Of a stretch of 64,000 nt of DNA, positions 1 to 7,795 are shown piece by piece; position 1 is the first letter of the stretch, and the number at the start of each line of letters is the position of its first letter. The notes below the pieces were generated by a model that searched no databases, had not been told where the DNA came from, and saw only the letters and a list, made by a program, of their open reading frames with translations. The position numbers were made by a program, and so were the translations under genes. The stretch is from contig NZ_KQ948451.1 in the NCBI RefSeq assembly GCF_001514115.1, forward strand, positions 764,084 to 828,083. Direction: 5' to 3'. This DNA is from Streptomyces olivochromogenes (GTDB lineage: Bacteria > Actinomycetota > Actinomycetes > Streptomycetales > Streptomycetaceae).

Positions 1-152
1 GCGGTCTTCGACTCGCCGGCCCGGGCGCGCTCCTTGTTGACGGTGCGCGCGGCGATCTCCTCGGCGCGCTCCCTGCTCTCTCCCCGGTCGAGAGCGCTCT
101 CCTTGATGTGCTCGTACTGGCGTTCGCGCTTGGGGCTGGAGCCACGGGGCAT
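1..152 (-). CDS. small basic 'plasmid stabilization'-like protein, C-terminus cut by window edge
   Basis: The first 50 residues are visible, beginning MPRGSSPKRERQYEHIKES. They are rich in Lys, Arg and Glu and predict one or two amphipathic helices, with a segment of the type AEEIAARTVNKERAR. This N-terminus is typical of a small family in Streptomyces often labelled plasmid stabilization protein, whose real function is not established. The ATG at 152-150 follows a good ribosome site (AAGGAAG) 8-9 bases upstream. The 3' end lies outside the window, so length and any C-terminal domain cannot be judged. Confidence 0.7.
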   Translation of the reverse strand, partial: MPRGSSPKRERQYEHIKESALDRGESRERAEEIAARTVNKERARAGESKT

Positions 153-237
153 GGCGGCTCACTTCCTTCCGTGTCGCCGATCGCTCGCTTGCGCGTCGGC
201 GACACGGGTACCCCACTCGCCACGGGCCACGCGGCGG

Positions 238-1326
238 TCAGCGCTCCAGACGTGCCACCCGGCCCTTCTCCCCGGAGGCCCAGCAGCCCAGGTCGGGGGT
301 GCAGTCCACGGTGTCGTACGAGCCGGTGTCCAGGGTGCGCCAGGTGCGGCCGCCGTCGGTCGTGAGGTCGGTGCCGGTCGGGCCCACCGCGAGCGCGGAG
401 GTGCGGCTGTGCGGGAGCCAGGCGACACCGGAGCGGTAGGCGGGCGGCGGCTGGGCGGCGGGGGCCCAGGTGCGGCCGCCGTCGGGGGTGAGGGCGGCCG
501 CCTGGGGCGATGCCTGGTCGGCGCGGTAGTCGCCGCCGACCGCGAGGCCGTGGGCGCGGTCCCGGAAGGCGAGGGCGAAGACGCCACGCGCCGGGTCGCC
601 CGCCGGAATCGGCGTCTCGGCCGCCTTCCAGGTCAGTCCCCGGTCGGTGGAATGCAGCACACGCGCGTGTGCGCCCCCGCCGGTGGCCAGCCAGGCATCG
701 TGCGATCCCGCGCTCACGAGGCACTGCCCACTGGCGGCGAAGCCCGCCTCGCCGTCCTGCGCGGCGGGCATCCCGTCGCTGGGCAGCACCTTCCAGGACC
801 GTCCGCCGTCGCTGGTGGACAGGATGCGGAACCTGCCGTCCACGGGGTCGCTCATCGCCAGGCCGTGGCGCCGGTCGAAGAAGGTCAGACAGTCGTAGAA
901 GGCCTTCGCGTCGGTGTTGCGGAAGGACTCGGTCCAGGTCGCGCCGCCGTCGTCGGTCCTGAAGACCCGGGAGGCCTCGCCCTCACCGATGGCGAGGACC
1001 ACCGCGCGCCGCGCGTCGAACGCCTCGATGTCGCGGAACTCCAGGTCGGCGGCGCCGGGCGGCGAGACGTTCCGCCAGCTCGCGCCGCCGTCGGTGGTGC
1101 GCAGGACGGTGCCCTTGGCGCCGGCCACCCAGGCGGTGTCCCGGCTGACGGCCGACAGCCCCCGGAAACGCACGTCACTGCCACTGTCCTTGAGCGCCCA
1201 GTGGGCCGCCTTCCCCGCCTCGTGTGCCTGCGCGGGCGCCGCCGTCAGCGCGGCGGCGAACGCCGCCGCGCACAGTCCCACGGTGACCGCCCGACTCGTA
1301 CGTCTCGACTTCCCCAAGCCCCTCAT
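238..1326 (-). CDS. secreted Asp-box (BNR/sialidase-like) beta-propeller protein
   Basis: A 362-residue protein. Residues 1-34 form a Sec signal peptide: basic MRGLGKSRR start, Ala-rich core, cleavage probably after AQA. The mature part carries six Asp-box motifs of the pattern S/T-x-D-x-G-x-T/S-W, for example RTTDGGASW, RTDDGGATW, STSDGGRSW and LTTDGGRTW, so it should fold as a beta-propeller like Ycf48 or BNR proteins. No sialidase catalytic Arg/Glu set can be assigned, so enzymatic activity is doubtful. The start at 1326 is preferred over an upstream in-frame ATG at 1422 because the signal peptide begins exactly there. It is divergent from ssgD. Confidence 0.85.
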   Translation of the reverse strand: MRGLGKSRRTSRAVTVGLCAAAFAAALTAAPAQAHEAGKAAHWALKDSGSDVRFRGLSAVSRDTAWVAGAKGTVLRTTDGGASWRNVSPPGAADLEFRDIEAFDARRAVVLAIGEGEASRVFRTDDGGATWTESFRNTDAKAFYDCLTFFDRRHGLAMSDPVDGRFRILSTSDGGRSWKVLPSDGMPAAQDGEAGFAASGQCLVSAGSHDAWLATGGGAHARVLHSTDRGLTWKAAETPIPAGDPARGVFALAFRDRAHGLAVGGDYRADQASPQAAALTPDGGRTWAPAAQPPPAYRSGVAWLPHSRTSALAVGPTGTDLTTDGGRTWRTLDTGSYDTVDCTPDLGCWASGEKGRVARLER

Positions 1327-1449
1327 GGCGGGCGAAGCTAGCCCACTCCCCGGGCGCCGTCCAGATGCCCTCCGCGGGAACCCGGGGGCCCCGGTTGGTG
1401 TCCTCTCCGGTATCGCGGGCATGTCGGAACGAGAAATGGATCACTACGT

Positions 1450-1476
1450 GTCACCGAGGTGAATGAACTCGGTGAC
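1450..1476. promoter_or_regulatory. 9-bp inverted repeat in the ssgD upstream region
   Basis: GTCACCGAG (1450-1458) and CTCGGTGAC (1468-1476) are perfect inverted arms around a 9-base loop, and a further GGTCAC lies at 1480-1485. It sits in the 258-base divergent gap about 110 bases before the ssgD start. It could be an operator or a leader hairpin; nothing in the sequence decides. Confidence 0.45.
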
Positions 1477-1584
1477 GGAGGTCACTTGCGTTTCAGGTGC
1501 ACTGAATGGCTCATTCCGTCGTCTCATACATTGCCCGGCCTCATCCGCCCGGAGTTCGTCCAGCCGTCACAAGGGAGCAAGGCG

Positions 1585-2001
1585 TTGTCCACCGTCATCG
1601 AGCAGCCCGTAGAGGCCCGCCTCGTCGCCGCCGCCCCGCGGATGCCGAGCATTCCCGCAACGCTCCACTACGACCGGAGCGACCCCTTCGCCGTCCGTAT
1701 GACCTTCCCCGCCCCGGCCACGCTGGAGGGCGTGGAGGTCTGCTGGACGTTCGCGCGCGAGCTGCTCGCGTCCGGCATGGAGGACTCCGTGGGGTACGGC
1801 GACGTACGGGTGCGGCCGTACGGCTACGACCGCACCGTTCTGGAGTTCCACGCCCCCGAGGGCACCGCCGTGGTGCATGTGCGCTCGGGCGAGGTGCGGA
1901 AGTTCCTCCAGCTCACGACCGAACTGGTACCCGTCGGACTCGAGCATCTCCAGGTCGACCTGGACCACGACCTGGAGGAGCTGATGCGGGGCACCTGCTG
2001 A
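1585..2001 (+). CDS. ssgD: SsgA-like sporulation protein, probably SsgD
   Basis: A 138-residue SsgA-like protein (SALP). These actinomycete-specific proteins guide septum and cell-wall events during growth and sporulation. The whole protein is one SALP domain: the segment DPFAVRMTFPAPATLEG, a WTFARELL helix, VRVRPYGYDRTVLEFHAPEG, then an acidic C-terminus. The N-terminus STVIEQPVEARLVAAAP and the neighbouring ABC-F, DDAH and pca genes match my memory of ssgD in S. coelicolor. The start is a TTG at 1585 with AAGGGAG seven bases upstream; the frame stays open back to a GTG at 1459, but the extra residues do not look like the family. SsgD versus another SALP is an inference from sequence and context. 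Confidence 0.82.
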   Translation: MSTVIEQPVEARLVAAAPRMPSIPATLHYDRSDPFAVRMTFPAPATLEGVEVCWTFARELLASGMEDSVGYGDVRVRPYGYDRTVLEFHAPEGTAVVHVRSGEVRKFLQLTTELVPVGLEHLQVDLDHDLEELMRGTC

Positions 2002-2016
2002 GCGGCGCCCCCGCCC

Positions 2017-2877
2017 TCAGCGAGCGCCGCCCAGCAGGGTGTTGAGCTCGGCGTAGTCGAGTCCACCGGTCAGCGAGTCGTAGGTCCCCGCGCTCAGCAG
2101 CTCCCGCGCGGCACGGCGGACCACGGCGTGCGCGGCCTGCGCGATGCTCGAGCCCGTGCTGATCCGGGCGACCCCGAGCGCGGCCAGCTCGGCGACGGAC
2201 GGTGCGCCGGGGCCGACCAGCACATTGAGCGGGCCCTCGACACCCGCCACGAGCGACTTCACCGTCCCCGGGTCGACGGCCCCGGGAACGAAGATCCCGT
2301 CGGCTCCGGCGGCAAGGAAGGCGGCGGCTCGCTGCAGGGTCTCCTCGATCCCTCCCGCGCCCCTCAGAACAGTGTCGATGCGCGCGTTGATGAACAGCGG
2401 GACACCCGCCGCATCGGCTGCGGCACGGGCCGCGGCGATACGCTCCGCCTGCTCGGCGACCGGCCGCAGCGGACCGCGGCCGCCGTTGCCGTCGCCGACA
2501 CCCTCGCCGTCGTACAGCGCGTCCTCGATGTTCACGCCCACGGCGCCGGCCGCGAGCACCGCGCGGATCGTGTCCCCGACGCCCGCGGCGTCCTTCGCGT
2601 AGCCGCTCTCGATGTCAGCGCTCACCGGGACCCGGACCACGGCGGCGACGCGTGCGACCGCGCCGAGGGCCCGGTCCCTGTCCAGCCGGTCCCCGTCGGC
2701 CGTTCCCAGGTCCCAGGCGAGCCCCGCGCTGGTCGTCGCCACGGCGGCCGCGCCCGCCTCCTCGACCAGGCGCGCACTCGCCGTGTCCCAGACGTTCGGG
2801 AGGACGAGTGGGCGGCCGGGAGTGTGCAGGGCGCGGAAGACGAGGGCGGTTTCGTGGGTGGGGTTCTGGTTCGTCAT
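2017..2877 (-). CDS. isocitrate lyase/PEP mutase family enzyme
   Basis: A 286-residue (beta/alpha)8 enzyme of the PEP mutase/isocitrate lyase superfamily. The N-terminus FRALHTPGRPLVLPNVWDTASARLVEEAG and the loop TTSAGLAWDLG are typical. The Mg-binding region SADIESGYAKD carries the D-x-E-x-G signature. The KKCGH catalytic loop of true isocitrate lyase is absent, so it more likely acts on a small 2-oxo or hydroxy acid (carboxyphosphonoenolpyruvate mutase or oxaloacetate-hydrolase type). The substrate cannot be named. The ATG at 2877 was chosen because the family N-terminus starts there. It converges with ssgD and follows the GPP34 gene on the same strand. Confidence 0.85.
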   Translation of the reverse strand: MTNQNPTHETALVFRALHTPGRPLVLPNVWDTASARLVEEAGAAAVATTSAGLAWDLGTADGDRLDRDRALGAVARVAAVVRVPVSADIESGYAKDAAGVGDTIRAVLAAGAVGVNIEDALYDGEGVGDGNGGRGPLRPVAEQAERIAAARAAADAAGVPLFINARIDTVLRGAGGIEETLQRAAAFLAAGADGIFVPGAVDPGTVKSLVAGVEGPLNVLVGPGAPSVAELAALGVARISTGSSIAQAAHAVVRRAARELLSAGTYDSLTGGLDYAELNTLLGGAR

Positions 2878-3014
2878 GGGGACGATCCCATCACCGGTGG
2901 CGGGGCAGGGGCTGGCAGGAATGCGACGTGTGCGTGAGAGGCCGGGAAGCACGGTCGGGTGCGGGTTCGCCCGGAGGTTGCTCGCGCAGTTCTCCGCGCT
3001 CCTTCCCGGGCGCC

Positions 3015-3695
3015 TCAGCCCCCCGTTGCCGCGCCCGAGGTCGATGCCGCCGTGGCCGCCACGACGATCGCGGTGCGCACCTCCTGGATGACCTTCTTCA
3101 GCGCCGGGGCCGCCGCTCCGCTGCGGTCCGTCAGCTCCTCGATGCGCTGCCTGTAGAGCTTGCGGTCCTTGCCGGACGCCAGCGTGCGCAGTTCGGCCGC
3201 GGCGGCGAGGGCGACGAGGGCCGCGTCGCGGTCGGAGACGTCCTCGACGGGCAGGGGCCCCTGCAGCACGGTCCGTGCCTCCTCCCGCAGCGCCTCCACC
3301 GCGGACACTCGCTCCAGCTCGTACTCCACGGACGGGAAGAGCCCGAGCACCCGCTTCTTCTCGGCCCGCAGGTATCCCTCGGCGGCGAGCTGCGCGCGGA
3401 CCGCGTCCAGGGTGACGCGTGCCCGCAGGGTCACCCACGCCTTCCATTTCCGGGGCCGGGACTCCTCCACCAGTTCCAGGAGCCCGTCGAGGACCAGGTC
3501 CCCCGTATGGGCGTCGGCGTCGACCGGTGTGGCGATGCCGTCCACGTCGGCGAGCAGTCCGCGCTGGGCGAGCTCCGTGAGGGCGCCGGCGCGCACCAGA
3601 TGGTGGAGGTGGGTCGCCCCCGTGACCTTGAGCCTCGTGGTGTCCCAGGCCAGCAGATAGAGCCGGGCGGGCAGCGACAGCGAGCCGTTGGGCAC
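3015..3695 (-). CDS. GPP34 (GOLPH3/Vps74-like) family phosphoprotein
   Basis: A 226-residue protein matching the GPP34 fold over its length: the start LSLPARLYLLAWDTTRLKVTG, the GALTELAQRGLL segment, and the VALAAAAELRTLASGKDRKLYRQRIEELT helix. Eukaryotic members bind phosphoinositides at the Golgi. The role of actinobacterial members is unknown, though in Streptomyces they often flank developmental or stress genes. The ATG at 3695 has GGAGATC immediately upstream. It is divergent from the ABC-F gene across a 302-base gap that holds a strong promoter for the other strand. Confidence 0.85.
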   Translation of the reverse strand: MPNGSLSLPARLYLLAWDTTRLKVTGATHLHHLVRAGALTELAQRGLLADVDGIATPVDADAHTGDLVLDGLLELVEESRPRKWKAWVTLRARVTLDAVRAQLAAEGYLRAEKKRVLGLFPSVEYELERVSAVEALREEARTVLQGPLPVEDVSDRDAALVALAAAAELRTLASGKDRKLYRQRIEELTDRSGAAAPALKKVIQEVRTAIVVAATAASTSGAATGG

Positions 3696-3736
3696 GAGAT
3701 CTCCTTCGGGGTCGAGGTCGGGGCCACGTTAATGCG

Positions 3737-3765
3737 TTGACAGCGTTCAGGGCCGTTCCTACGGT
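3737..3765 (+). promoter_or_regulatory. sigma70/HrdB-type promoter for the ABC-F leader
   Basis: TTGACA at 3737-3742 and TACGGT at 3760-3765 are separated by exactly 17 bases, a near-consensus vegetative promoter. Transcription would begin near 3772, giving a leader of about 226 bases before the ABC-F ATG at 3998. Confidence 0.75.
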
Positions 3766-3802
3766 GTACAGCGGTCCTGTTGTCGTCGATTGGAGAAGGA
3801 CG

Positions 3803-3814
3803 TTGCTCGTCTGA
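3803..3814 (+). promoter_or_regulatory. candidate three-codon upstream ORF in the ABC-F leader
   Basis: GGAGAAGGA (3792-3800) is an excellent ribosome site followed two bases later by TTG CTC GTC TGA, which would encode fMet-Leu-Val. Very short uORFs are known in antibiotic-responsive ABC-F leaders. Whether this one is translated is an inference. The SD-TTG gap is short, although the GGAGA part gives a more normal 5-6 base spacing. Confidence 0.45.
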
Positions 3815-3831
3815 GGTCTGAGACACCGCGT

Positions 3832-3861
3832 CACACAGTGGGCTTTCGTCGCCCCCGTGTG
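3832..3861 (+). promoter_or_regulatory. imperfect hairpin in the ABC-F leader, possible attenuator part
   Basis: CACAC (3832-3836) pairs with GTGTG (3857-3861) and an inner GGGC pairs with GCCC around TTTCGTC. A competing stem, GTCGC (3848-3852) with GCGAC (3870-3874), overlaps it. Both would be mutually exclusive RNA folds just after the uORF, as attenuation needs. A clear U-tract terminator was not found; GGGGCCTTTT at 3904-3913 is the nearest candidate. Confidence 0.35.
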
Positions 3862-3997
3862 CGCAGCGTGCGACCTCGGCGTATGAGCCGTCCTCCGGTC
3901 TACGGGGCCTTTTGCCCGCCCTCCTGACTGGATCGTCGTCACCTCGCGGTGTCCCGAACGCGTGCCCCTGACCGCACCCAGTAATCGCGAGGCCCTC

Positions 3998-5632
3998 ATG
4001 TCTTCTTTCCCCACCTCCCTCAGCTGCACCTCCCTCTCCTTCGCCTGGCCGGACGGAACCACCGTCTTCGAAGACCTTCAGATCGCCTTCGGCCCTGGCA
4101 GGACCGGGCTCGTCGGCGTCAACGGATCAGGGAAGTCCACCCTGTTGAAGCTGATCGCGGGCGAACTGACCCCGGCCGACGGCACGATCCGCGTCGCCGG
4201 CGAGGTCGGATATCTGCCGCAGAACGTCACGCTCGACACCGCCCTGCGGGTCGACGAGGCGCTCGGCATCGCCGCCACGCGTGCCGCGCTGCACGCCATC
4301 GAGGCGGGCGACGTGGCCGAGGAGCACTTCGACGTCGTCGGCGACGACTGGGACGTCGAGGAGCGGGCGCTCGCCATGCTCGGCGAACTCGGACTCGGGC
4401 ACGTCGAGTTGGACCGCACCATCGGCGAGGTCTCGGGCGGCGAGTCTGTACTGCTGCGCCTGGCCGCGCTACTGCTGCGCCGACCCGACATCCTGCTGCT
4501 GGACGAGCCCACCAACAACCTCGACCTGTACGCGCGCCGGCGGCTGTACGCGGCCGTCGAGGCCTGGTCCGGGGTCATGGTCGTGGTCAGCCACGACCGC
4601 GAACTGCTGGACCTGGTCGACCAGATCGCCGATCTGCGCTCGGGCGAGGTCACCTGGTACGGGGGCAACTTCTCCGCGTACGAGGAGGTCCTCGCCGGCG
4701 AGCAGGAGGCGGCGGAGCGCATGGTGCGCGTCGCCGAGGCCGATCTGAAGCAGCAGAAACGCGAACTGGTCGACGCGCAGGTCAAGCTCGCCCGTCGCAA
4801 GCGCTACGGGCAGAAGTTGTTCGAGCAGAAGCGCGAGCCGAAGATCGTCATGGGTGCGCGCAAACGGGCCGCCCAGGAGTCGGCGGGCAAGCACCGCATC
4901 ATGCACGAGGAGAAGCTCGCCGAGGCGAAGGACCGGCTCGACGACGCGGTGGAGGCCGTACGGGACGACGACGAGATCCGTGTCGACCTGCCGTACACGG
5001 CCGTACCGCCGGGCCGCACCGTGCTCACGCTGGAGAACCTGGAGCTGAAATACGGCGCGCGCGTGAACGGCGTGTTCGATCTGCGCGGGCCCGAGCGGAT
5101 CGCGCTGATCGGGCGCAACGGCGCGGGCAAGACGACGCTGCTGCGGACGATCGCCGGGGAGCTGGAGGCCGTGTCCGGCCATGCGCTGGCTCATGTGCCG
5201 CTGCGGTTCCTGCCCCAGCGGCTCGATGTGCTCGACGGGGAGCGGACCGTGGCCGAGAACGTGGCCCGTTTCGCGCCCGCCGCGACCAACAACCGGGTCC
5301 GGGCGCGGCTCGCCCGCTTCCTGTTCAAGGGGGCGAAGGCCGACCAGCAGGCGGCGACGCTCTCCGGCGGCGAACGCTTCCGGGCGACGCTCGCGGCGCT
5401 CATGCTCGCCGAGCCCGCGCCGCAGCTCCTGATGCTCGACGAGCCGACCAACAACCTCGACCTGGCGAGCGTCCGCCAGCTCACCACGGCGCTCGAGTCC
5501 TACGAGGGCGCGCTGATCGTCGCCAGCCACGACCTGCCGTTCCTGGAGTCGATCGGAATCACACGCCGGCTGCTGCTGGAAGGAGGAGAACTGAAAGAAA
5601 CCACGGCGGAAGCTGTCGGGTATCCGACATAG
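3998..5632 (+). CDS. ABC-F family ATPase (ribosome-acting, antibiotic resistance or translation factor type)
   Basis: A 544-residue soluble protein with two ABC ATPase domains and no membrane segments, which defines ABC-F. Domain 1 has Walker A GVNGSGKST, signature VSGGE and Walker B LLLLDEPTNNLD; domain 2 has GRNGAGKTT, LSGGE and LMLDEPTNNLD. Between them (about residues 225-330) is a Lys/Arg/Glu-rich alpha-helical linker, the part that reaches the peptidyl-transferase centre in ARE-type members. No ORF for a partner permease is adjacent. The ATG at 3998 has GAGG upstream. The strong promoter and structured leader suggest antibiotic-inducible attenuation. Position beside ssgD and DDAH matches, from memory, the Are5sc locus of S. 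coelicolor. Confidence 0.92.
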   Translation: MSSFPTSLSCTSLSFAWPDGTTVFEDLQIAFGPGRTGLVGVNGSGKSTLLKLIAGELTPADGTIRVAGEVGYLPQNVTLDTALRVDEALGIAATRAALHAIEAGDVAEEHFDVVGDDWDVEERALAMLGELGLGHVELDRTIGEVSGGESVLLRLAALLLRRPDILLLDEPTNNLDLYARRRLYAAVEAWSGVMVVVSHDRELLDLVDQIADLRSGEVTWYGGNFSAYEEVLAGEQEAAERMVRVAEADLKQQKRELVDAQVKLARRKRYGQKLFEQKREPKIVMGARKRAAQESAGKHRIMHEEKLAEAKDRLDDAVEAVRDDDEIRVDLPYTAVPPGRTVLTLENLELKYGARVNGVFDLRGPERIALIGRNGAGKTTLLRTIAGELEAVSGHALAHVPLRFLPQRLDVLDGERTVAENVARFAPAATNNRVRARLARFLFKGAKADQQAATLSGGERFRATLAALMLAEPAPQLLMLDEPTNNLDLASVRQLTTALESYEGALIVASHDLPFLESIGITRRLLLEGGELKETTAEAVGYPT

Positions 5633-5800
5633 CGCCGGGCCCGGAGGCTGACTAACGTCGCTTTCGGGCACCGCCCCGCGTCACGTTCGGACGCGGGTCC
5701 ACCCGGCGTCCGGTCGAAGGGTGCCGAGTCGGGGGCTGTTGTGCGCGCGAACGGCGCTGCATGATGTGCGCCGATGCACCCTGCCGATTCGGAGACCGCA

Positions 5801-6577
5801 GTGCCCAGCCAGAAAGCCCTCATCCGCAGGCCCAGTCCCCGTCTCGCCGAGGGACTGGTGACGCACATCGAGCGCGAGAAGGTGGACGTCGACCTGGCCG
5901 TCGAACAGTGGGAGGCGTATGCCGAGGCGCTGCGCACGCACGGCTGGGAGACCGTCGAGGTCGATCCGGCCGACGACTGCCCCGACTCGGTGTTCGTCGA
6001 GGACGCCGTGGTCGTCTTCCGCAATGTCGCGCTGATCTCCCGCCCCGGCGCCGAGTCCCGTCGCGCCGAGACAGCCGGGGTCGAGGAGGCAGTGGCCCGA
6101 CTGGGCTGCTCGGTGAACTGGATCTGGGAACCGGGCACCCTGGACGGCGGCGACGTCCTGAAGGTCGGCGACACGGTGTACGTGGGCCGCGGCGGGCGCA
6201 CCAACGCGGCCGGGGTCCAGCAGCTGCGAGCGGCCCTCGAACCGCTCGGGGCGCGGGTCGTGGCCGTACCCGTGAACAAGGTGCTGCATCTGAAGTCGGC
6301 GGTCACCGCGCTGCCCGACGGGACGGTGATCGGCCATGAGTCCCTGGTGGACACGCCCTCGCTGTTCCCGCGCTTCCTGCCGGTGCCCGAGGAGTCCGGG
6401 GGGCATGTCGTGCTGCTCGGCGGCGGGAAGCTGCTGATGGCAGCGAGCGCCCCGAAGACGGCGGAGCTGCTCGCGGGCCTCGGTCACGACCCGGTTCTCG
6501 TGGACATCAGCGAGTTCGAGAAGCTCGAGGGGTGTGTGACATGCCTCTCGGTACGGCTTCGGGAGCTGTACGTCTGA
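5801..6577 (+). CDS. ddaH: dimethylarginine dimethylaminohydrolase
   Basis: A 258-residue amidinotransferase-superfamily enzyme that hydrolyses N-omega-methylated arginines to citrulline and (di)methylamine. Conserved positions are visible: DDCPDSVFVEDAVV (59-72), LDGGD (114-118), the catalytic His163 in VLHLKSAVT, and the C-terminal nucleophile Cys248 in GCVTCLSVRLRE. It is close to full-length Streptomyces DDAH sequences I recall, which begin MPSKKALVRRP. The GTG at 5801 is chosen because it gives MPSQKALIRRP and has GGAG six bases upstream. An in-frame ATG at 5774 is possible but lacks support. Confidence 0.9.
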   Translation: MPSQKALIRRPSPRLAEGLVTHIEREKVDVDLAVEQWEAYAEALRTHGWETVEVDPADDCPDSVFVEDAVVVFRNVALISRPGAESRRAETAGVEEAVARLGCSVNWIWEPGTLDGGDVLKVGDTVYVGRGGRTNAAGVQQLRAALEPLGARVVAVPVNKVLHLKSAVTALPDGTVIGHESLVDTPSLFPRFLPVPEESGGHVVLLGGGKLLMAASAPKTAELLAGLGHDPVLVDISEFEKLEGCVTCLSVRLRELYV

Positions 6578-6633
6578 GCACTCCCGCTCCCCGCTGGGAC
6601 CCCCACTGATCAGGCACTCTTTACAGCGAACTT

Positions 6634-6683
6634 AACCTACGGTTTCGTAACCTACGGATACGTAGCCTACGATGCCGTAGGTT
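6634..6683. promoter_or_regulatory. three tandem 15-bp palindromic operator units upstream of the desaturase gene
   Basis: CCTACG recurs at 6636, 6651 and 6666, an exact 15-bp period, each followed after four bases by CGTA or CGTAGG. The best unit is CCTACGATGCCGTAGG (6666-6681) with 6-bp arms; the outer edges are AACCTACGG (6634) and CCGTAGGTT (6675). Such CCTACG/CGTAGG palindromes are typical TetR-family operators before fatty-acid desaturase genes in actinobacteria. No regulator gene is adjacent. Confidence 0.7.
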
Positions 6684-6705
6684 TTGTCTCCCGCTCGGTG
6701 ACCCG

Positions 6706-6777
6706 CCGAGCAACACGCTCGGCAACACACCCGGCAACACCCTCAGTAACTCGCTCAGTAACTCGCTCAGTATTTTC
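6706..6777 (+). repeat. 12-bp tandem repeat, six degenerate copies, in the desaturase leader
   Basis: Units are CCGAGCAACACG, CTCGGCAACACA, CCCGGCAACACC, CTCAGTAACTCG (twice) and CTCAGTATTTTC, in register at 12 bp. They fill the space between the palindromic operators and the GTG start at 6797. Confidence 0.8.
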
Positions 6778-6796
6778 ACGTCCCCCTGGAGCACCC

Positions 6797-7774
6797 GTGA
6801 CGATCACTTCTCCCCACCTTGGCAGCCCGGCCACCGCCTGGACCGACGCTCGGCTGCTCTACGCGTTGGAAGAAGTGGTCGAGACCGAGCTCAACCGCCA
6901 TCTCAAGGTGGCCAAGGACTGGATGCCGCACGAGTACGTGCCGTTCAGCGACGCCCGGAACTTCCCCGGCTTCTTCGAGGACGGCGAGGCCTGGAACAAG
7001 GAGCAGTCCAAGGTCACGGAGATCGGCCGGATCGCGCTGGTCGTCAACCTGCTGACCGAGGACAACCTGCCGAGCTACCACCACGAGATCGCCGCGCTCT
7101 TCGGCCGTGACGGCGCCTGGGGCACCTGGGTGCACCGCTGGACCGCCGAGGAGGGCCGGCACGGCATCGTGATGCGCGACTACCTGCTCGCCTCGCGCGC
7201 CGTCGACCCCGACAAGCTCGAGGCGTTCCGCATGTTGCACATGAACGAGGGCTTCGAGTCGGACAACCGCCACTCGATGCTGCACACGGTCGCGTACGTC
7301 GCCTTCCAGGAGCTCGCGACCCGCGTCTCGCACCGCAACACCGGTCACCAGTCGGGCGACCCGGTCTGCGACCGCATGCTGGCGCGCATCGCGACCGACG
7401 AGAACCTGCACATGGTCTTCTACCGGAACCTGCTCAAGGCCGCGTTCGAGCTGGCCCCCGACCTGACCATGCAGTCCGTGCGCGACGTCATCGTCGACTT
7501 CCGGATGCCCGGACACGGCATGCCCGGCTTCGAGCGCGCCGCCGCGCAGATGGCCATCGGCGAGGTCTACAACATGCGCATCCACCACGACGACGTGCTG
7601 CAGCCGGTGCTGCGCCACCTGAAGGTCCTGGAGATGGACGGCCTCGGCCCCGAGGGCCTGCAGGCCCAGGAGGAGCTCGGCTTCTTCATGGGCGGCCTGG
7701 ACGCGGAGGCCTCGAAGTTCGACGAGAAGCTCGCGGCCCGCAAGGCGCGGATGGCCGCGCGCGCCGCCGGCTGA
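6797..7774 (+). CDS. acyl-ACP desaturase (soluble diiron, ferritin-like)
   Basis: A 325-residue soluble desaturase that introduces a cis double bond into acyl carriers, using O2 and reduced ferredoxin. Two diiron half-sites are visible: a first Glu/His set around TEDNLPSYHHE and EEGRH (E119, H122), and a second DENLH. Length and the motif MPHEYVPFSDARNFPGFFEDGE are usual for the actinobacterial family. A GTG at 6797 with GGAG five bases upstream is preferred; the longer frame reads through the tandem repeat and is not credible. The triple palindrome upstream suggests repression linked to fatty-acid or membrane state. Confidence 0.9.
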   Translation: MTITSPHLGSPATAWTDARLLYALEEVVETELNRHLKVAKDWMPHEYVPFSDARNFPGFFEDGEAWNKEQSKVTEIGRIALVVNLLTEDNLPSYHHEIAALFGRDGAWGTWVHRWTAEEGRHGIVMRDYLLASRAVDPDKLEAFRMLHMNEGFESDNRHSMLHTVAYVAFQELATRVSHRNTGHQSGDPVCDRMLARIATDENLHMVFYRNLLKAAFELAPDLTMQSVRDVIVDFRMPGHGMPGFERAAAQMAIGEVYNMRIHHDDVLQPVLRHLKVLEMDGLGPEGLQAQEELGFFMGGLDAEASKFDEKLAARKARMAARAAG

Positions 7775-7795
7775 CCCTCTCCGGTCGAAGCCGCC

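Noticed and set aside
2017..4062. 681-residue single minus-strand frame joining the GPP34 shadow and the PEP-mutase-like gene
   Set aside because: Only the C-terminal 286 residues from the ATG at 2877 resemble a protein family. The rest is an out-of-frame reading of the GPP34 gene and its promoter.
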